In this document: one piece after another, positions 17,696 to 25,046 of the stretch
Layout: each line of letters opens with the position of its first letter
Numbering within the stretch: the stretch's first letter is position 1
Notes under the pieces: model-generated
Told to the model about the DNA's origin: nothing
What the model saw: only the letters and a program-made list of their open reading frames with translations
Database searches by the model: none
Position numbers and translations under genes: made by a program
Origin: a virus
DNA: 31,562 nt
Strand: one strand, 5' to 3'
Virus record (IMG/VR): IMGVR_UViG_3300023174_000459
Location: 1-31,562 of that record

Positions 17696-20558
17696 CTTCC
17701 AGGTCGGTTATGGGTCTGCTGATCTTGAGCACTGATACGCGCATCTGAGGCCCACGGGTTTTTGCAGTCAAGTCCTTCTTCGGCATGGGAGTGACTGCAC
17801 ACTCCATACCCAGCTTGCGCTTGAAGTCGGCGTAGCCGTAGCTCATGCTGGCGCAGCAAGCTTTGAGCATACTCTCCTCAATGTAGTAGTCAATGTACCC
17901 CGGCGTGAAGCCATGCTCGACCCGGCCCATGACGCTTGAGCGTGTGATGGACTCGTCCACCTCCTTGCCGTTGCCCAGTTCTGCCAGGATGCGCCCGCGC
18001 TCGATTTGCTTGACGATGATGAATTTGCCGTAGTTGTCGCGGGTATAGGCGTTGAGCACATCCTCTGCGGTGCGGGCGTTGCCTTTGACGTTGCCGCGCA
18101 TGGTGTCGATCACCTTGTGCAAGCGCTCGATGATTTTTATCATGGGGATGTCGATCACACCAGCGTGCTTGCTGTTAATCATGACCCCGGCAGCAATGAT
18201 GGTGCCGATGCCTGCCATCCAGAAGCGCTCGTCATTGGTGGCGCTGAACTCCTTGTACGCGGTGCGCACAGTGTCGGGCACGAGTTTGGCCAGGAAGTCC
18301 ACGTTCTTGGCCATGTAGTCCACGATGATGTGTCCGGCCACGCCGTAGTTGTGCTGCAAGGACTTGACAATCTCGATCTCGTGCGGTTCCCAGGTCAGGG
18401 GCTGGTCCATGATGAACTCCAACAGGCGGCGCAGTTCGCCCTCGGATGCGTGCTTGCGTGCCCCGGTCAGCATGTCCACGGCGTGGGTGTTGGATGACAT
18501 GATGGCGTTGGTCATCCAGGTGGACAGGTTCAAGCGCTCCTTGTTGGAGCCTGACTCCATACGCTCCTTGCCCCGGCCCTCGGTCATGTCCAGCAAGAAC
18601 TCAGGGAACCACTCGAAGTCTTTGCGGTTCTTGGCGGTGATCTCGTCCGTTATCAGGGCGAAGCTGTTGAGCAGGCCCAAGCGCTGCTGCATGGCCACAG
18701 GCGATGTGCTCTTACCTGTGCGGTAGTGGGTGGGGTGGCCCCAGACTGAGGCGGCTGCTTCCAGCGCCAGCGTCTTACCCGTACCTGACTCAGTAGAGCC
18801 GCAGTGGTAGGTCATTCCGTACATGCCCGTGAAGCGCATGAGTGGCGCTCCAATACCCGCAAGCATGATGGCCAAGTGGTCGTACATCTCCTTTTGGATG
18901 AGCAGGTTCACAAAATTGCGCCATGCTTCAATCGTCCCGGTCGGCTTGGTGTTGGCCACGATGTTCTCAAGCCCTGGCATGGGCACCGAGATGGGCGTAC
19001 CCGTGGAGTAAATCTTGCCTGCGTACACGATGGTGTTGTCGTCTTGCCAGCCGTAGTTGGCGGGGACTTTGACTGCTGCTTTGCCTGTGCTGGATTCTTC
19101 CACGGCTGCTCTCACATATGAAAATAGGTTTGCGTCATTGCCCGAACCGAACGCCGCAATGATGTTCTGGGTGGCTAGGGCTTTGACAGTTTCGTCTTTG
19201 CTGACCACGGCCTTTTGCGCCATGGTGATGGTTGCAGGCCCGTCTGGCCTGAGTGCAAGCATGTGAACAATGTGTTCACCGCCGTTGTTGAGGATGTCCA
19301 CCACGAACAAGTCGTATGGCAGGATGAGTACGGGCTTCTTTACCTTGTTGCCTTCAGCGTCTTCAATCTCCTTGTCAATATATACGCCGCCCTTGGTCCC
19401 GTATGAGTAGCCCCGTGGCGGCGTGGGGCGCAGGACTTTTTTTACTTCAGCCGCAACACCGCTGGCTTCCGCAGGCATGACCACTTCGATCTCTTTGGCC
19501 TGAGTCTCAAGCTTTACTTCGCGTCCAAGCGCAAGCGGGTTGGTAATTTTGGAAAAGAATTGACACCCGTCACAGACCCCTGGGTTCTCACTGTCGAACT
19601 TGACGCAAGGGTACGGCCCTTTGATCTCACGCAGCTTTTGCTCCATGCGCTCTTGTGGGTATGGGTGCAGGTTTGACAGCCATGCCGCTGCCTTGCCGCC
19701 GTCCTCACACTTTTGGGCGATGCTCAACCACCCACGCCACAGCGGCTCCATGCCGTCTTCCTCGGCGTTCTCAACAAAGTGCTTGAGTTGGGCGCAGCCG
19801 TTGCCTGCCTTGGTCTTGACCAGAATGTTCTTGAACTTGGTCACGCTGTTCTCAAACATCTTGGCCGTGGTCGCTGTCGGTACTGGGGCGGCATCGGGGC
19901 GCTTGCCCGGCAGGTCCAGCTTGGCTGGCTGCGCAGGCTGAATGACCAGCTTGCTGACTATCATGTCGGACAAAATCTCAGGGTCGAACACAGCGCCTTC
20001 GGTCATCAGCTTGACTTCCCGAGGGGTTGGGTACTTCTCCTTGAAGTTGCGTGTGCCTGGGATGCGCAGCACCCTGGCAGCGTCCGCCGTGACGGTCATG
20101 TCGATGTTGAGCTTGCACTGCTTGCACAGCCGCTTGAAACTCTCAGCGATCAGCTTCCACTCATCCTTGGGCAGCGCCTTGGTAAAGGGCCAGTAGCAGT
20201 GCAGACCGCCGCCAGATGCCACCACCCAGGGCATGCCCAGTTCCTCAAGCCCTGTCTCCACCAGAAAGGCGTGCAGTGCCAGGGCCGCTTGCCGCTTGGA
20301 TGCGTACCCGTCCATGTCGATGAACAAGGACTTCACGAAGGCGGCGTTCTCAGCCTTGCGGCTGGTGTTGTTTTCAAATGTGGCCAAAGCGAAGAAGACG
20401 TTCTTCTCCTCATCGACCCAACGATCTACAGTGGGGTAAAACTCCTCAAGCGCTGTGACATAGATGTGCTCCTTTTGTTTTGTTGATAGCTCTGCCGCAC
20501 AGTAGTACCCGTATTCCGGGGACGGCAAAACGACCGCTAGAAATTCAAGCGGGGTCAT
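17664..20558 (-). CDS. Primase-helicase: AEP/PrimPol domain fused to DUF927-like SF3-type helicase
   Basis: A 964-residue replication protein that should both synthesise primers and unwind DNA at the fork. The N-terminal archaeo-eukaryotic primase domain shows motif I FIDMD (D81, D83), motif II SGGGLHCYW (S115-H120) and motif III around NIDMTVTADAARVLR (D153), followed by RIPGTRNFK. A Cys cluster at about 320-335 (CVKFDSENPGVCDGC) probably binds zinc. The C-terminal half has LAGIGAPLMRFTGMYGMT, then a P-loop ESGTGKT (GKT at 594-596) and a Walker B-like ALITDE, in a DUF927-like arrangement. AAGGAC precedes the ATG. It is the last large gene of the leftward replication cluster. No separate DnaB or DnaG gene is present in the window, consistent with one bifunctional protein. 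Confidence 0.88.
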   Translation of the reverse strand: MTPLEFLAVVLPSPEYGYYCAAELSTKQKEHIYVTALEEFYPTVDRWVDEEKNVFFALATFENNTSRKAENAAFVKSLFIDMDGYASKRQAALALHAFLVETGLEELGMPWVVASGGGLHCYWPFTKALPKDEWKLIAESFKRLCKQCKLNIDMTVTADAARVLRIPGTRNFKEKYPTPREVKLMTEGAVFDPEILSDMIVSKLVIQPAQPAKLDLPGKRPDAAPVPTATTAKMFENSVTKFKNILVKTKAGNGCAQLKHFVENAEEDGMEPLWRGWLSIAQKCEDGGKAAAWLSNLHPYPQERMEQKLREIKGPYPCVKFDSENPGVCDGCQFFSKITNPLALGREVKLETQAKEIEVVMPAEASGVAAEVKKVLRPTPPRGYSYGTKGGVYIDKEIEDAEGNKVKKPVLILPYDLFVVDILNNGGEHIVHMLALRPDGPATITMAQKAVVSKDETVKALATQNIIAAFGSGNDANLFSYVRAAVEESSTGKAAVKVPANYGWQDDNTIVYAGKIYSTGTPISVPMPGLENIVANTKPTGTIEAWRNFVNLLIQKEMYDHLAIMLAGIGAPLMRFTGMYGMTYHCGSTESGTGKTLALEAAASVWGHPTHYRTGKSTSPVAMQQRLGLLNSFALITDEITAKNRKDFEWFPEFLLDMTEGRGKERMESGSNKERLNLSTWMTNAIMSSNTHAVDMLTGARKHASEGELRRLLEFIMDQPLTWEPHEIEIVKSLQHNYGVAGHIIVDYMAKNVDFLAKLVPDTVRTAYKEFSATNDERFWMAGIGTIIAAGVMINSKHAGVIDIPMIKIIERLHKVIDTMRGNVKGNARTAEDVLNAYTRDNYGKFIIVKQIERGRILAELGNGKEVDESITRSSVMGRVEHGFTPGYIDYYIEESMLKACCASMSYGYADFKRKLGMECAVTPMPKKDLTAKTRGPQMRVSVLKISRPITDLEDDDPLSVAAA

Positions 20559-20572
20559 GGGTGTCCTTCGGC

Positions 20573-20734
20573 TTATTTAAACAGGTCGAGTTGCTGGGGG
20601 TCTTTGGGTGGGTACTCGTCGCTGGGTGCCAGCGCCGTGAAGCGGCGTAGCAATTCAAGCTGCCATTCGCGGGGCATGTTGTCGTGTGTGTCCAGTTCGT
20701 CCGCCGCAATGCGGATGAGTTCGCTGTTGGTCAT
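20573..20734 (-). CDS. Small hypothetical protein, 53 aa
   Basis: The protein opens MTNSELIRIAADELDTHDNM and continues with a WQLELLRRF helix, then an acidic/Pro end with QQLDLFK. The ATG at 20734 overlaps the stop of the HTH gene by ATGA, so this start is preferred to the in-frame ATG eight codons upstream, which lies inside that gene. It is all-helical, soluble and without motif. It sits between a putative regulator and the primase-helicase, in the same reading direction with 14 nt to the next start. The terminal LDLF resembles a beta-clamp-binding motif, but that is only a similarity of a few residues. Confidence 0.6.
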   Translation of the reverse strand: MTNSELIRIAADELDTHDNMPREWQLELLRRFTALAPSDEYPPKDPQQLDLFK

Positions 20735-21009
20735 GGTTCGAGGTTGTAGTGTGCGCATATTTTTCTCCAGGCGTCGTCGGCTGAGTGGGCGGTTTGTAGG
20801 AATTTCAACATGGTCTCGACGCGATACTCGTATGCGGGGAAGATGTCGCCACCTTCAAACCAGTTGTAGACAGTCTGGCGCGACACACCCAATGCCTTGG
20901 AGATGCGCACGACTGAGAAGTTGTGATGCGCGGCCCACCGCCCAAGCTGATTGCCTTGAGTCTTGGGGGCACGCATGATCGCGTTGATTGTTTTTTCGGA
21001 GTAAGCCAT
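20731..21009 (-). CDS. HTH DNA-binding protein (XRE/Cro-like), 92 aa
   Basis: A predicted transcriptional regulator or DNA-binding adaptor. From ATG 21007-21009 the protein opens MAYSEKTINAIMRAPKTQGN. A helix-turn-helix follows at about 34-52 (ISKALGVSRQTVYNWFEGG), with an N-terminal helix QLGRWAAHHN and a C-terminal dimer-like helical tail (YEYRVETMLKFLQTAHSADD). The open frame continues upstream for 24 codons, but those overlap the preceding membrane-protein gene and look unlike coding sequence. The chosen ATG follows that gene's stop by one base. It could act as an early/late switch for the leftward operon. No operator-like repeats are visible next to it, and coupling on both sides shows it is not transcribed alone. 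Confidence 0.75.
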   Translation of the reverse strand: MAYSEKTINAIMRAPKTQGNQLGRWAAHHNFSVVRISKALGVSRQTVYNWFEGGDIFPAYEYRVETMLKFLQTAHSADDAWRKICAHYNLEP

Positions 21010-21010
21010 G

Positions 21011-21235
21011 TCACTTGCGGTTCTGCGCCAGGATGGTACAGATGGCAATATCGCCGCTGGTCTCAGCCGAATACAAAGCACAGTTAGCCACCATCGGGTC
21101 AGCGCCGTTGCTCACGGCTTTGTCCCACTTGTCGCGGCGGTCAAACCCTGACAGGGTGAGGCACACCATCACCGTTATCAAAAACGTCGCCACTATGCCC
21201 CACATACAAATCCAAAATTTCTGTTCACTGTTCAT
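21011..21235 (-). CDS. Small single-TM membrane protein, 74 aa
   Basis: From ATG 21235 (GGAGA five bases upstream) the protein opens MNSEQKFWICMWGIVATFLI. One transmembrane helix spans about 6-29. A charged segment FDRRDKWDKAVSNGADPMVANCALYS and an Ala/Ile-rich C-terminus with two further Cys follow. An ATG four codons earlier is part of the ribosome binding site, so it is unlikely as a start. The N-in or N-out orientation is uncertain. The C-terminal domain with three cysteines might be periplasmic. Function unknown. Phages often carry such proteins among early genes for host-membrane effects or superinfection exclusion, but nothing in the sequence decides this. Confidence 0.65.
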   Translation of the reverse strand: MNSEQKFWICMWGIVATFLITVMVCLTLSGFDRRDKWDKAVSNGADPMVANCALYSAETSGDIAICTILAQNRK

Positions 21236-21253
21236 TTGATTCTCCAAAATGCA

Positions 21254-21267
21254 GGGGCCGAAGCCCC
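21254..21267 (-). terminator. UUCG-capped hairpin after the 75-aa gene
   Basis: Read leftward, GGGGC-TTCG-GCCCC forms a 5-bp GC stem closed by a C(UUCG)G tetraloop, 8 nt after the stop of the gene at 21275, followed by TGCATTTT. The U-run is only four, so it may attenuate or stabilise the mRNA rather than end it. It separates the SSB-side genes from the membrane protein/HTH/primase genes. Confidence 0.5.
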
Positions 21268-21274
21268 CGCTGGT

Positions 21275-21502
21275 TCAAGGTTGCTGGTCTGTCACAACGC
21301 CATAGTTACTGCGCTTCCACAACGGGAAGCCCCCTTGCTGCGCACCTGCGTTGCGCAGTTCGGTGTCTGAGTAACGTTGGCGTGTGAAGCGCGGGTAGCC
21401 TGGGCCGACAAAGACCGAGGGGTTGCGGTAGTGCGGCACATAGGTGATGCCGTTAAGCACATACACCGTCTGCATGAAGGTTTCTTCTTTGTTGTCTTTC
21501 AT
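21275..21502 (-). CDS. Small hypothetical protein, 75 aa
   Basis: The ATG at 21502 is preceded by GAGG at 6-nt spacing and follows the SSB-candidate stop by seven bases. The frame is open further upstream into the SSB gene, but that part is not likely to be translated. The protein opens MKDNKEETFMQTVYVLNGIT and continues as a Tyr/Arg/Gly/Pro-rich region (VPHYRNPSVFVGPGYPRFTR), ending in a polar tail. A second ATG nine codons in (MQTVYVLNG) is possible. There are no membrane segments and no recognised domain. Co-transcription with the SSB candidate suggests a replication-period role. Confidence 0.5.
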   Translation of the reverse strand: MKDNKEETFMQTVYVLNGITYVPHYRNPSVFVGPGYPRFTRQRYSDTELRNAGAQQGGFPLWKRSNYGVVTDQQP

Positions 21503-21509
21503 GTTGGCC

Positions 21510-22475
21510 TCACTCGTCGTCCCAATCGGCCACAACAGATGCCAAGTCTTTCTTACCGGGCACAGCGCTGGGCTTCTTCTCTTCTTTCTTCACGGTCGGC
21601 TCCTCGTCCGCGTCAGCCACAGGCTCGGTCTTGGGCTTCTTGCTGGCCTTGGGGGCGGGAGCAGGTGCTTCGTCCTCTTCTTCAGCAGCGGGAGCAGGCG
21701 CGGCCTTGGCCGCTTTGGGCGGTGTGCCACCCAGGGGGTTGGCAGGAGCCACGCTGTCTTGTGCAGCCACGTTCATCACCACTGCACGCTTGGCATCTTC
21801 GGACTCGCCTTGCTTGGTAGCTTCGGCGTACTCCTCATCGGTCAGCCAGCGCATGGCTTTGAAGAACAACTTGGGCGCTTCGGCCTTGGTGTCGAACTTC
21901 ATGCGGGTCACAACGGTGCTGGGGTCAACACCCTGGGCCACCAACCAGCGGGCGTATGCCTGCAATGGGCGGTCTTCGCCGACTTCCTTGCCGAACAAGG
22001 AGGTGGCAGGCAGGGCCAACTGCTTGACTGAACCCTCGATGTCGCTGGCCAGCACCACAGCCAAGCGCTGTTGGTAGCGGCAGGCGCGGCTGTTGCCTTG
22101 GCCTGAACCCGCGATGTTTTGGGTGCAGCCATTGCAAGTATCCGACTGGGGGTTCTTGGACTTAGCGTCTGGGGTCTCGCCGTCATTGCTCCAGCAATCG
22201 GGGGACGCTGCGGTCTCGCCGTCATACTTCTTCATGTAGAAGGTACGTGCGACTTTGGGCGCGGCTTTGACGATCACCACATCGAGGTAGCGCTCCTCAA
22301 TGGCAGCGATTTCTTTACCGCCTGACAACAAACGAAACACACCGCCTTTGATGGAGATGCGCTCACCTGACTGGCCAGCACCGCCGCCTGCAAGGGCTTT
22401 GGCTACATCGGACAACTCACCTTTGCGTGCAAAGGCAGGGACTTGGGAAGGGTTAAAAAGAGCTACGTTGCTCAT
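21510..22475 (-). CDS. Single-stranded DNA-binding protein candidate with Zn cluster and acidic tail
   Basis: A 321-residue protein with AGGAG upstream of the ATG. The N-terminal part has strands compatible with an OB fold (ISIKGGVFRLLSGGKEI; YLDVVIVKAAPKVARTFYMK). Four cysteines (C94, C114, C117, C132) frame a loop likely to hold zinc, as in T4 gp32. After residue 230 comes a long disordered Ala/Pro/Glu/Lys-rich linker and an acidic end VVADWDDE. An acidic C-terminal tip after a disordered linker is the hallmark of SSBs, where it recruits partners. Its place in the replication cluster fits. The family assignment is inference from organisation, and a recombination mediator is the main alternative. 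Confidence 0.7.
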   Translation of the reverse strand: MSNVALFNPSQVPAFARKGELSDVAKALAGGGAGQSGERISIKGGVFRLLSGGKEIAAIEERYLDVVIVKAAPKVARTFYMKKYDGETAASPDCWSNDGETPDAKSKNPQSDTCNGCTQNIAGSGQGNSRACRYQQRLAVVLASDIEGSVKQLALPATSLFGKEVGEDRPLQAYARWLVAQGVDPSTVVTRMKFDTKAEAPKLFFKAMRWLTDEEYAEATKQGESEDAKRAVVMNVAAQDSVAPANPLGGTPPKAAKAAPAPAAEEEDEAPAPAPKASKKPKTEPVADADEEPTVKKEEKKPSAVPGKKDLASVVADWDDE

Positions 22476-22490
22476 AGGTTTCTCCTGGGG

Positions 22491-22895
22491 TTACTTAGAA
22501 GGCTTGCGAACGGAAACGTCGTACTCGTGCATGGAGTTGAGTCCAGGCGGGAGTTTGCCGGGGTTGTCTTCAAGGAACACTTTCATGTTGCCTTGATGGA
22601 TGCGCCGCTCGAACAAGTCGATGGCGTCTTCGGTCTTGACAAACTCCTTGAACGAATCCCAGTCGTCTGTCGAATACCGTGTCTTGATGCTCATAATCAC
22701 CGTGCCTTGCGGCGTGTTGACTGAGCTTGCGCCGAGCGCCTTGAGGTGCTCTTTCATTGCGTTCTTGACCTCATCTTGTTGGGCCTTCAGTTGTTCGACT
22801 TGGGTGTCGTACTCCTGTGTCAGCACAGCGATGCGGTCACGAATCTTGCGGTAGACCTTCGCCAATTTGTCGAGGGGCACTGCTTCATCACTCAT
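22491..22895 (-). CDS. Conserved-type phage protein, 134 aa, helical N-terminus
   Basis: The N-terminal 50 residues form a coiled coil (LAKVYRKIRDRIAVLTQEYD, then QVEQLKAQQDEVKNAMK). A globular part follows: GTVIMSIKTRYSTDDWDSFKEF, ERRIHQGNMKVFLEDNPGK and LPPGLNSMHEYDVSVRK. This succession (helical pair, 'gtv...tr...Dw..f..fv', 'lPPG.n....y.v.vrk') is recurrent in small phage proteins encoded beside SSB and recombination genes. I know it only as uncharacterised, somewhat like Gp157-type proteins. AAGGAGAAG lies before the ATG. It is 15 bp upstream of the SSB candidate and is probably a partner or modulator of it, which is inference. Confidence 0.65.
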   Translation of the reverse strand: MSDEAVPLDKLAKVYRKIRDRIAVLTQEYDTQVEQLKAQQDEVKNAMKEHLKALGASSVNTPQGTVIMSIKTRYSTDDWDSFKEFVKTEDAIDLFERRIHQGNMKVFLEDNPGKLPPGLNSMHEYDVSVRKPSK

Positions 22896-22929
22896 CTACT
22901 TCTCCTTTTTGTTTTGTCTAAGGTTGGAC

Positions 22930-22957
22930 ATGTTACACATATTTTTTGGCTTTGCAA
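22930..22957 (-). promoter_or_regulatory. Possible sigma70-type promoter in the gap before the 134-aa gene
   Basis: The 68-nt gap (22896-22963) is the longest non-coding stretch in the replication module. Read leftward it holds TTGCAA, 16 nt, then TAACAT (each 4 of 6 to consensus) in an AT-rich setting, about 35 nt upstream of the AAGGAG/ATG. The match is weak and the phage may use other factors. Confidence 0.3.
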
Positions 22958-22963
22958 CTCCTT

Positions 22964-24523
22964 TCAAGATTTAATTTCGTGGGTGAACATGTCGGTCAGC
23001 AGTGAGTTGTCGCTCACTTTGCCGCCAAGGGCTTTGAACATCTTCTTCTCGATGGGGCTACCCTCGATGTGGACAACGGTTACTTTGTCTGAGTTCTGCC
23101 CCTTGCGGTCAGCACGGGCTATGCACTGGATGTACTGCTCCACGCTCATCAGCGGGCCGTAGAACACCACAGTGTCTGCGGCAACCAGTGTGATGCCGTG
23201 TGCCGTTGCTTGCGGCTGCATCACCAACGCTTTGATCGTATCTGTGCGCTCAAAGTTATTGATGATCTGACCTCGTTTTGTTGGCGAAACGTCGCCGTGT
23301 ATTTGGTCAACAGCGTAGCCAACCTTTGTGAGATGTGTGACTATGGTGTCAATGCTTGCGCGAAACATGGCAAAGATGATGACCTTGCGGCTGGTCTCCT
23401 CCAGAATTTCTTCCAGCACGCCCAGGCGGGGCGCAGCATCAAACTCAACCACCTCTTTGTCATCGGTGTACGCAGCACCGCAACTGATCTGCAAGAGCTT
23501 GGATACACCAGCGGCAGCGTTGACCGCGCTGATCGTCTCGCCAGCAGCTTGCACCACCATGCGCTCTTTGAGCATGTTGTAGTACTTGGCCTGCTGTGGG
23601 GTCAGCGGCACTTCGCGGGTTGTGGTCACGACAGGGGGCAAGTCCAAGCACTGCTCTTTGGTGAAGCGAATGGCGGGCTGTAGCGCCTCATGCACGGTGT
23701 CTTTGGCGTCTGCCTTGGGTGCCCACTTGAACATGGTCACTTTGTTCATCACCTTGTCGCGCCATGCTGTGAAGAACTTGGGCACACCATCCGGGTTGAC
23801 CAGCTTGGCCAGACCATAGGCATCGACAGGCGACTGCGATGCAGGTGTGCCTGTCATCATCCACAGAAAGGTGTTGGGCTTGATGATCGAAGCCAGCGCC
23901 TTCCAGCGCCGTGTGGTGGCCGTCTTGTATGCGTTGGCCTCATCGACAATGACCAGATCGAACTTGCCGTTGGCGTTGATCTCATCGGCTATCAGGTTCA
24001 GCCCTTCGTAGTTGGTGATGACGATCTCGTAGTTCTGCTGAAGCATCTCGATGCGGCGGCTAGCCTGGGGGTGGTGCGCGACTATGGCCGAGCGGTGGAT
24101 GATGCTGTTGCTGATGTCTCCCATCCACGCTGACTGCATGATCGACAGGGGGCACAGTATCAACACGCGGCGCACCTCACCGCGCTGCATCAAGTAGTCC
24201 GCTGCCCACAGTGCGGATAGCGTCTTGCCTGTGCCGGGTTCGGAGAACACGAACGCTCGGCGGTTGAGTGTCAGGAAGGCAGCGGTCTCGACTTGGTGGG
24301 CCATGGGCTTGTAGCGCCCAGGCCAGGGGTACTTGCGCACGATGGGCGAGGGTACATCTTTGACGCCAAGGTTCTTCAACACACGCGCCTCGTCCAACCC
24401 CCAGTAGACTGCAACATCAAAGCCGCCATCTGTGCGGGGCATGACTTTGTGCTTTGGAATGATGCAGTACTTGTTGGGGTTTCGGGTAGTGAACAGCAGT
24501 GCTTTGTTGTCTATGATTTCCAT
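22964..24523 (-). CDS. SNF2-family SF2 helicase/translocase
   Basis: A 519-residue ATP-dependent double-stranded DNA translocase. It shows motif I SEPGTGKT (G97-T101), motif Ia ILCPLSIMQSAW, motif II VIVDEAN (D194-E195-A196-N197), motif III TGTP (224-227), motif IV-V region IIFAMFRAS and HGDVS, and motif VI QCIARADRKGQ (466-476) with arginines R470 and R473. 'Q..aRa.RkGQ' is diagnostic of the SNF2 group. Motif II reads DEAN, where DEAH is usual in the family. The N-terminal 70 residues form a small extra domain (SF2 helicases of phage often carry one for DNA binding). Phage proteins of this type take part in replication restart or recombination (T4 UvsW is another SF2 phage helicase). The ATG has GAGAAG upstream. 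Confidence 0.92.
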   Translation of the reverse strand: MEIIDNKALLFTTRNPNKYCIIPKHKVMPRTDGGFDVAVYWGLDEARVLKNLGVKDVPSPIVRKYPWPGRYKPMAHQVETAAFLTLNRRAFVFSEPGTGKTLSALWAADYLMQRGEVRRVLILCPLSIMQSAWMGDISNSIIHRSAIVAHHPQASRRIEMLQQNYEIVITNYEGLNLIADEINANGKFDLVIVDEANAYKTATTRRWKALASIIKPNTFLWMMTGTPASQSPVDAYGLAKLVNPDGVPKFFTAWRDKVMNKVTMFKWAPKADAKDTVHEALQPAIRFTKEQCLDLPPVVTTTREVPLTPQQAKYYNMLKERMVVQAAGETISAVNAAAGVSKLLQISCGAAYTDDKEVVEFDAAPRLGVLEEILEETSRKVIIFAMFRASIDTIVTHLTKVGYAVDQIHGDVSPTKRGQIINNFERTDTIKALVMQPQATAHGITLVAADTVVFYGPLMSVEQYIQCIARADRKGQNSDKVTVVHIEGSPIEKKMFKALGGKVSDNSLLTDMFTHEIKS

Positions 24524-24535
24524 TTGCTTCTCGGT

Positions 24536-24646
24536 TTATTTTTTTCCTAACGCCAGCGCTTGTTCCCAAACAAAGCGGGCTACGTTGTAGCCTATGAGCT
24601 TTTGCTCTGAGACCGTGAGGGTCTTCCACCATTCCTCGAATGTCAT
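24536..24646 (-). CDS. Tiny protein, 36 aa
   Basis: The reading frame opens MTFEEWWKTLTVSEQKLIGY and ends ALALGKK. The ATG overlaps the HNH gene stop by ATGA, AGGAG stands 8 nt upstream, and the stop lies 12 nt before the SNF2 helicase start, so it fits the operon exactly. 'Mtf.eWw..lt..e..l...n.arfvWe.A' is a pattern I have met in very short phage genes. It is an amphipathic helical hairpin without a membrane segment. Function unknown. Confidence 0.65.
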   Translation of the reverse strand: MTFEEWWKTLTVSEQKLIGYNVARFVWEQALALGKK

Positions 24647-24876
24647 TTGTTGTCTCCTCGGTTGGTCTTCTTGGCACGCAGTCGCAGGTTGCCCGGCGTT
24701 GACTTGCCGCCCTTGCGCAGCGGCTTGATGTGGTCAATGTCTTTGCCAGTGCGGGCGATGCCTTTCTTGTCGTACTCACGCCGAGCACGTTGGCGCTCAT
24801 GTTGATCGGAGCCAGGGCCAGACTTGCCTGTTTCCAGATCGCGTTTGTATTCAGCTTTGTAGTTGCGGGTTGCCAT
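24643..24876 (-). CDS. HNH endonuclease, 77 aa
   Basis: Small metal-dependent nuclease. The core is at 44-72: GKDIDHIKPLRKGGKSTPGN, with D48-H49 (first His and preceding Asp), a GG turn, N63 of the NLR element and N72 in place of the last His (HNN type). A basic N-terminal region (KAEYKRDLETGKSG, RQRARREYDKK) should contact DNA. AAGGAA precedes the ATG. The protein is close to the minimum size for a free-standing HNH enzyme. It is flanked by helicase and nuclease genes in one operon, so a role in DNA processing or nicking seems more likely than intron-type homing, although homing remains possible. Confidence 0.85.
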   Translation of the reverse strand: MATRNYKAEYKRDLETGKSGPGSDQHERQRARREYDKKGIARTGKDIDHIKPLRKGGKSTPGNLRLRAKKTNRGDNK

Positions 24877-25039
24877 TTTGTTTTCCTTGTTTGTTTTTCA
24901 AAGAACGTAGGTACTTGTGCAATGCCGAGTAGATGTGATCCTGTACTTTGCGGTCAGCACAGGCATCTAGGTCGTGTATTCGCACACTGAAGTGTTTTAG
25001 ATCGGGCGAATGGCCCACCGTAAAATATTCTTTCAGCAT
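24851..25039 (-). CDS. Small hypothetical protein, 62 aa
   Basis: From ATG 25039 with AGGAG 5 nt upstream, the protein opens MLKEYFTVGHSPDLKHFSVR and has a helical centre (ADRKVQDHIYSALHKYLRSL) and a basic, polar tail (KNKQGKQNGN). The open frame extends ten codons further up, but the ribosome binding site decides for this start. Its end overlaps the HNH start by 26 bp. No domain is recognised. It is positively charged at the C-terminus and may bind nucleic acid. Confidence 0.55.
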   Translation of the reverse strand: MLKEYFTVGHSPDLKHFSVRIHDLDACADRKVQDHIYSALHKYLRSLKNKQGKQNGNPQLQS

Positions 25040-25046
25040 AGGTCTC

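Noticed and set aside
19713-20486. A 257-codon plus-strand open frame
   Set aside because: It is antisense to the primase domain, whose catalytic motifs are clear on the minus strand.
21444-22031. A 195-codon plus-strand open frame
   Set aside because: It is antisense to the SSB candidate and arises from its Ala/Pro/Glu/Lys linker. No start signal.
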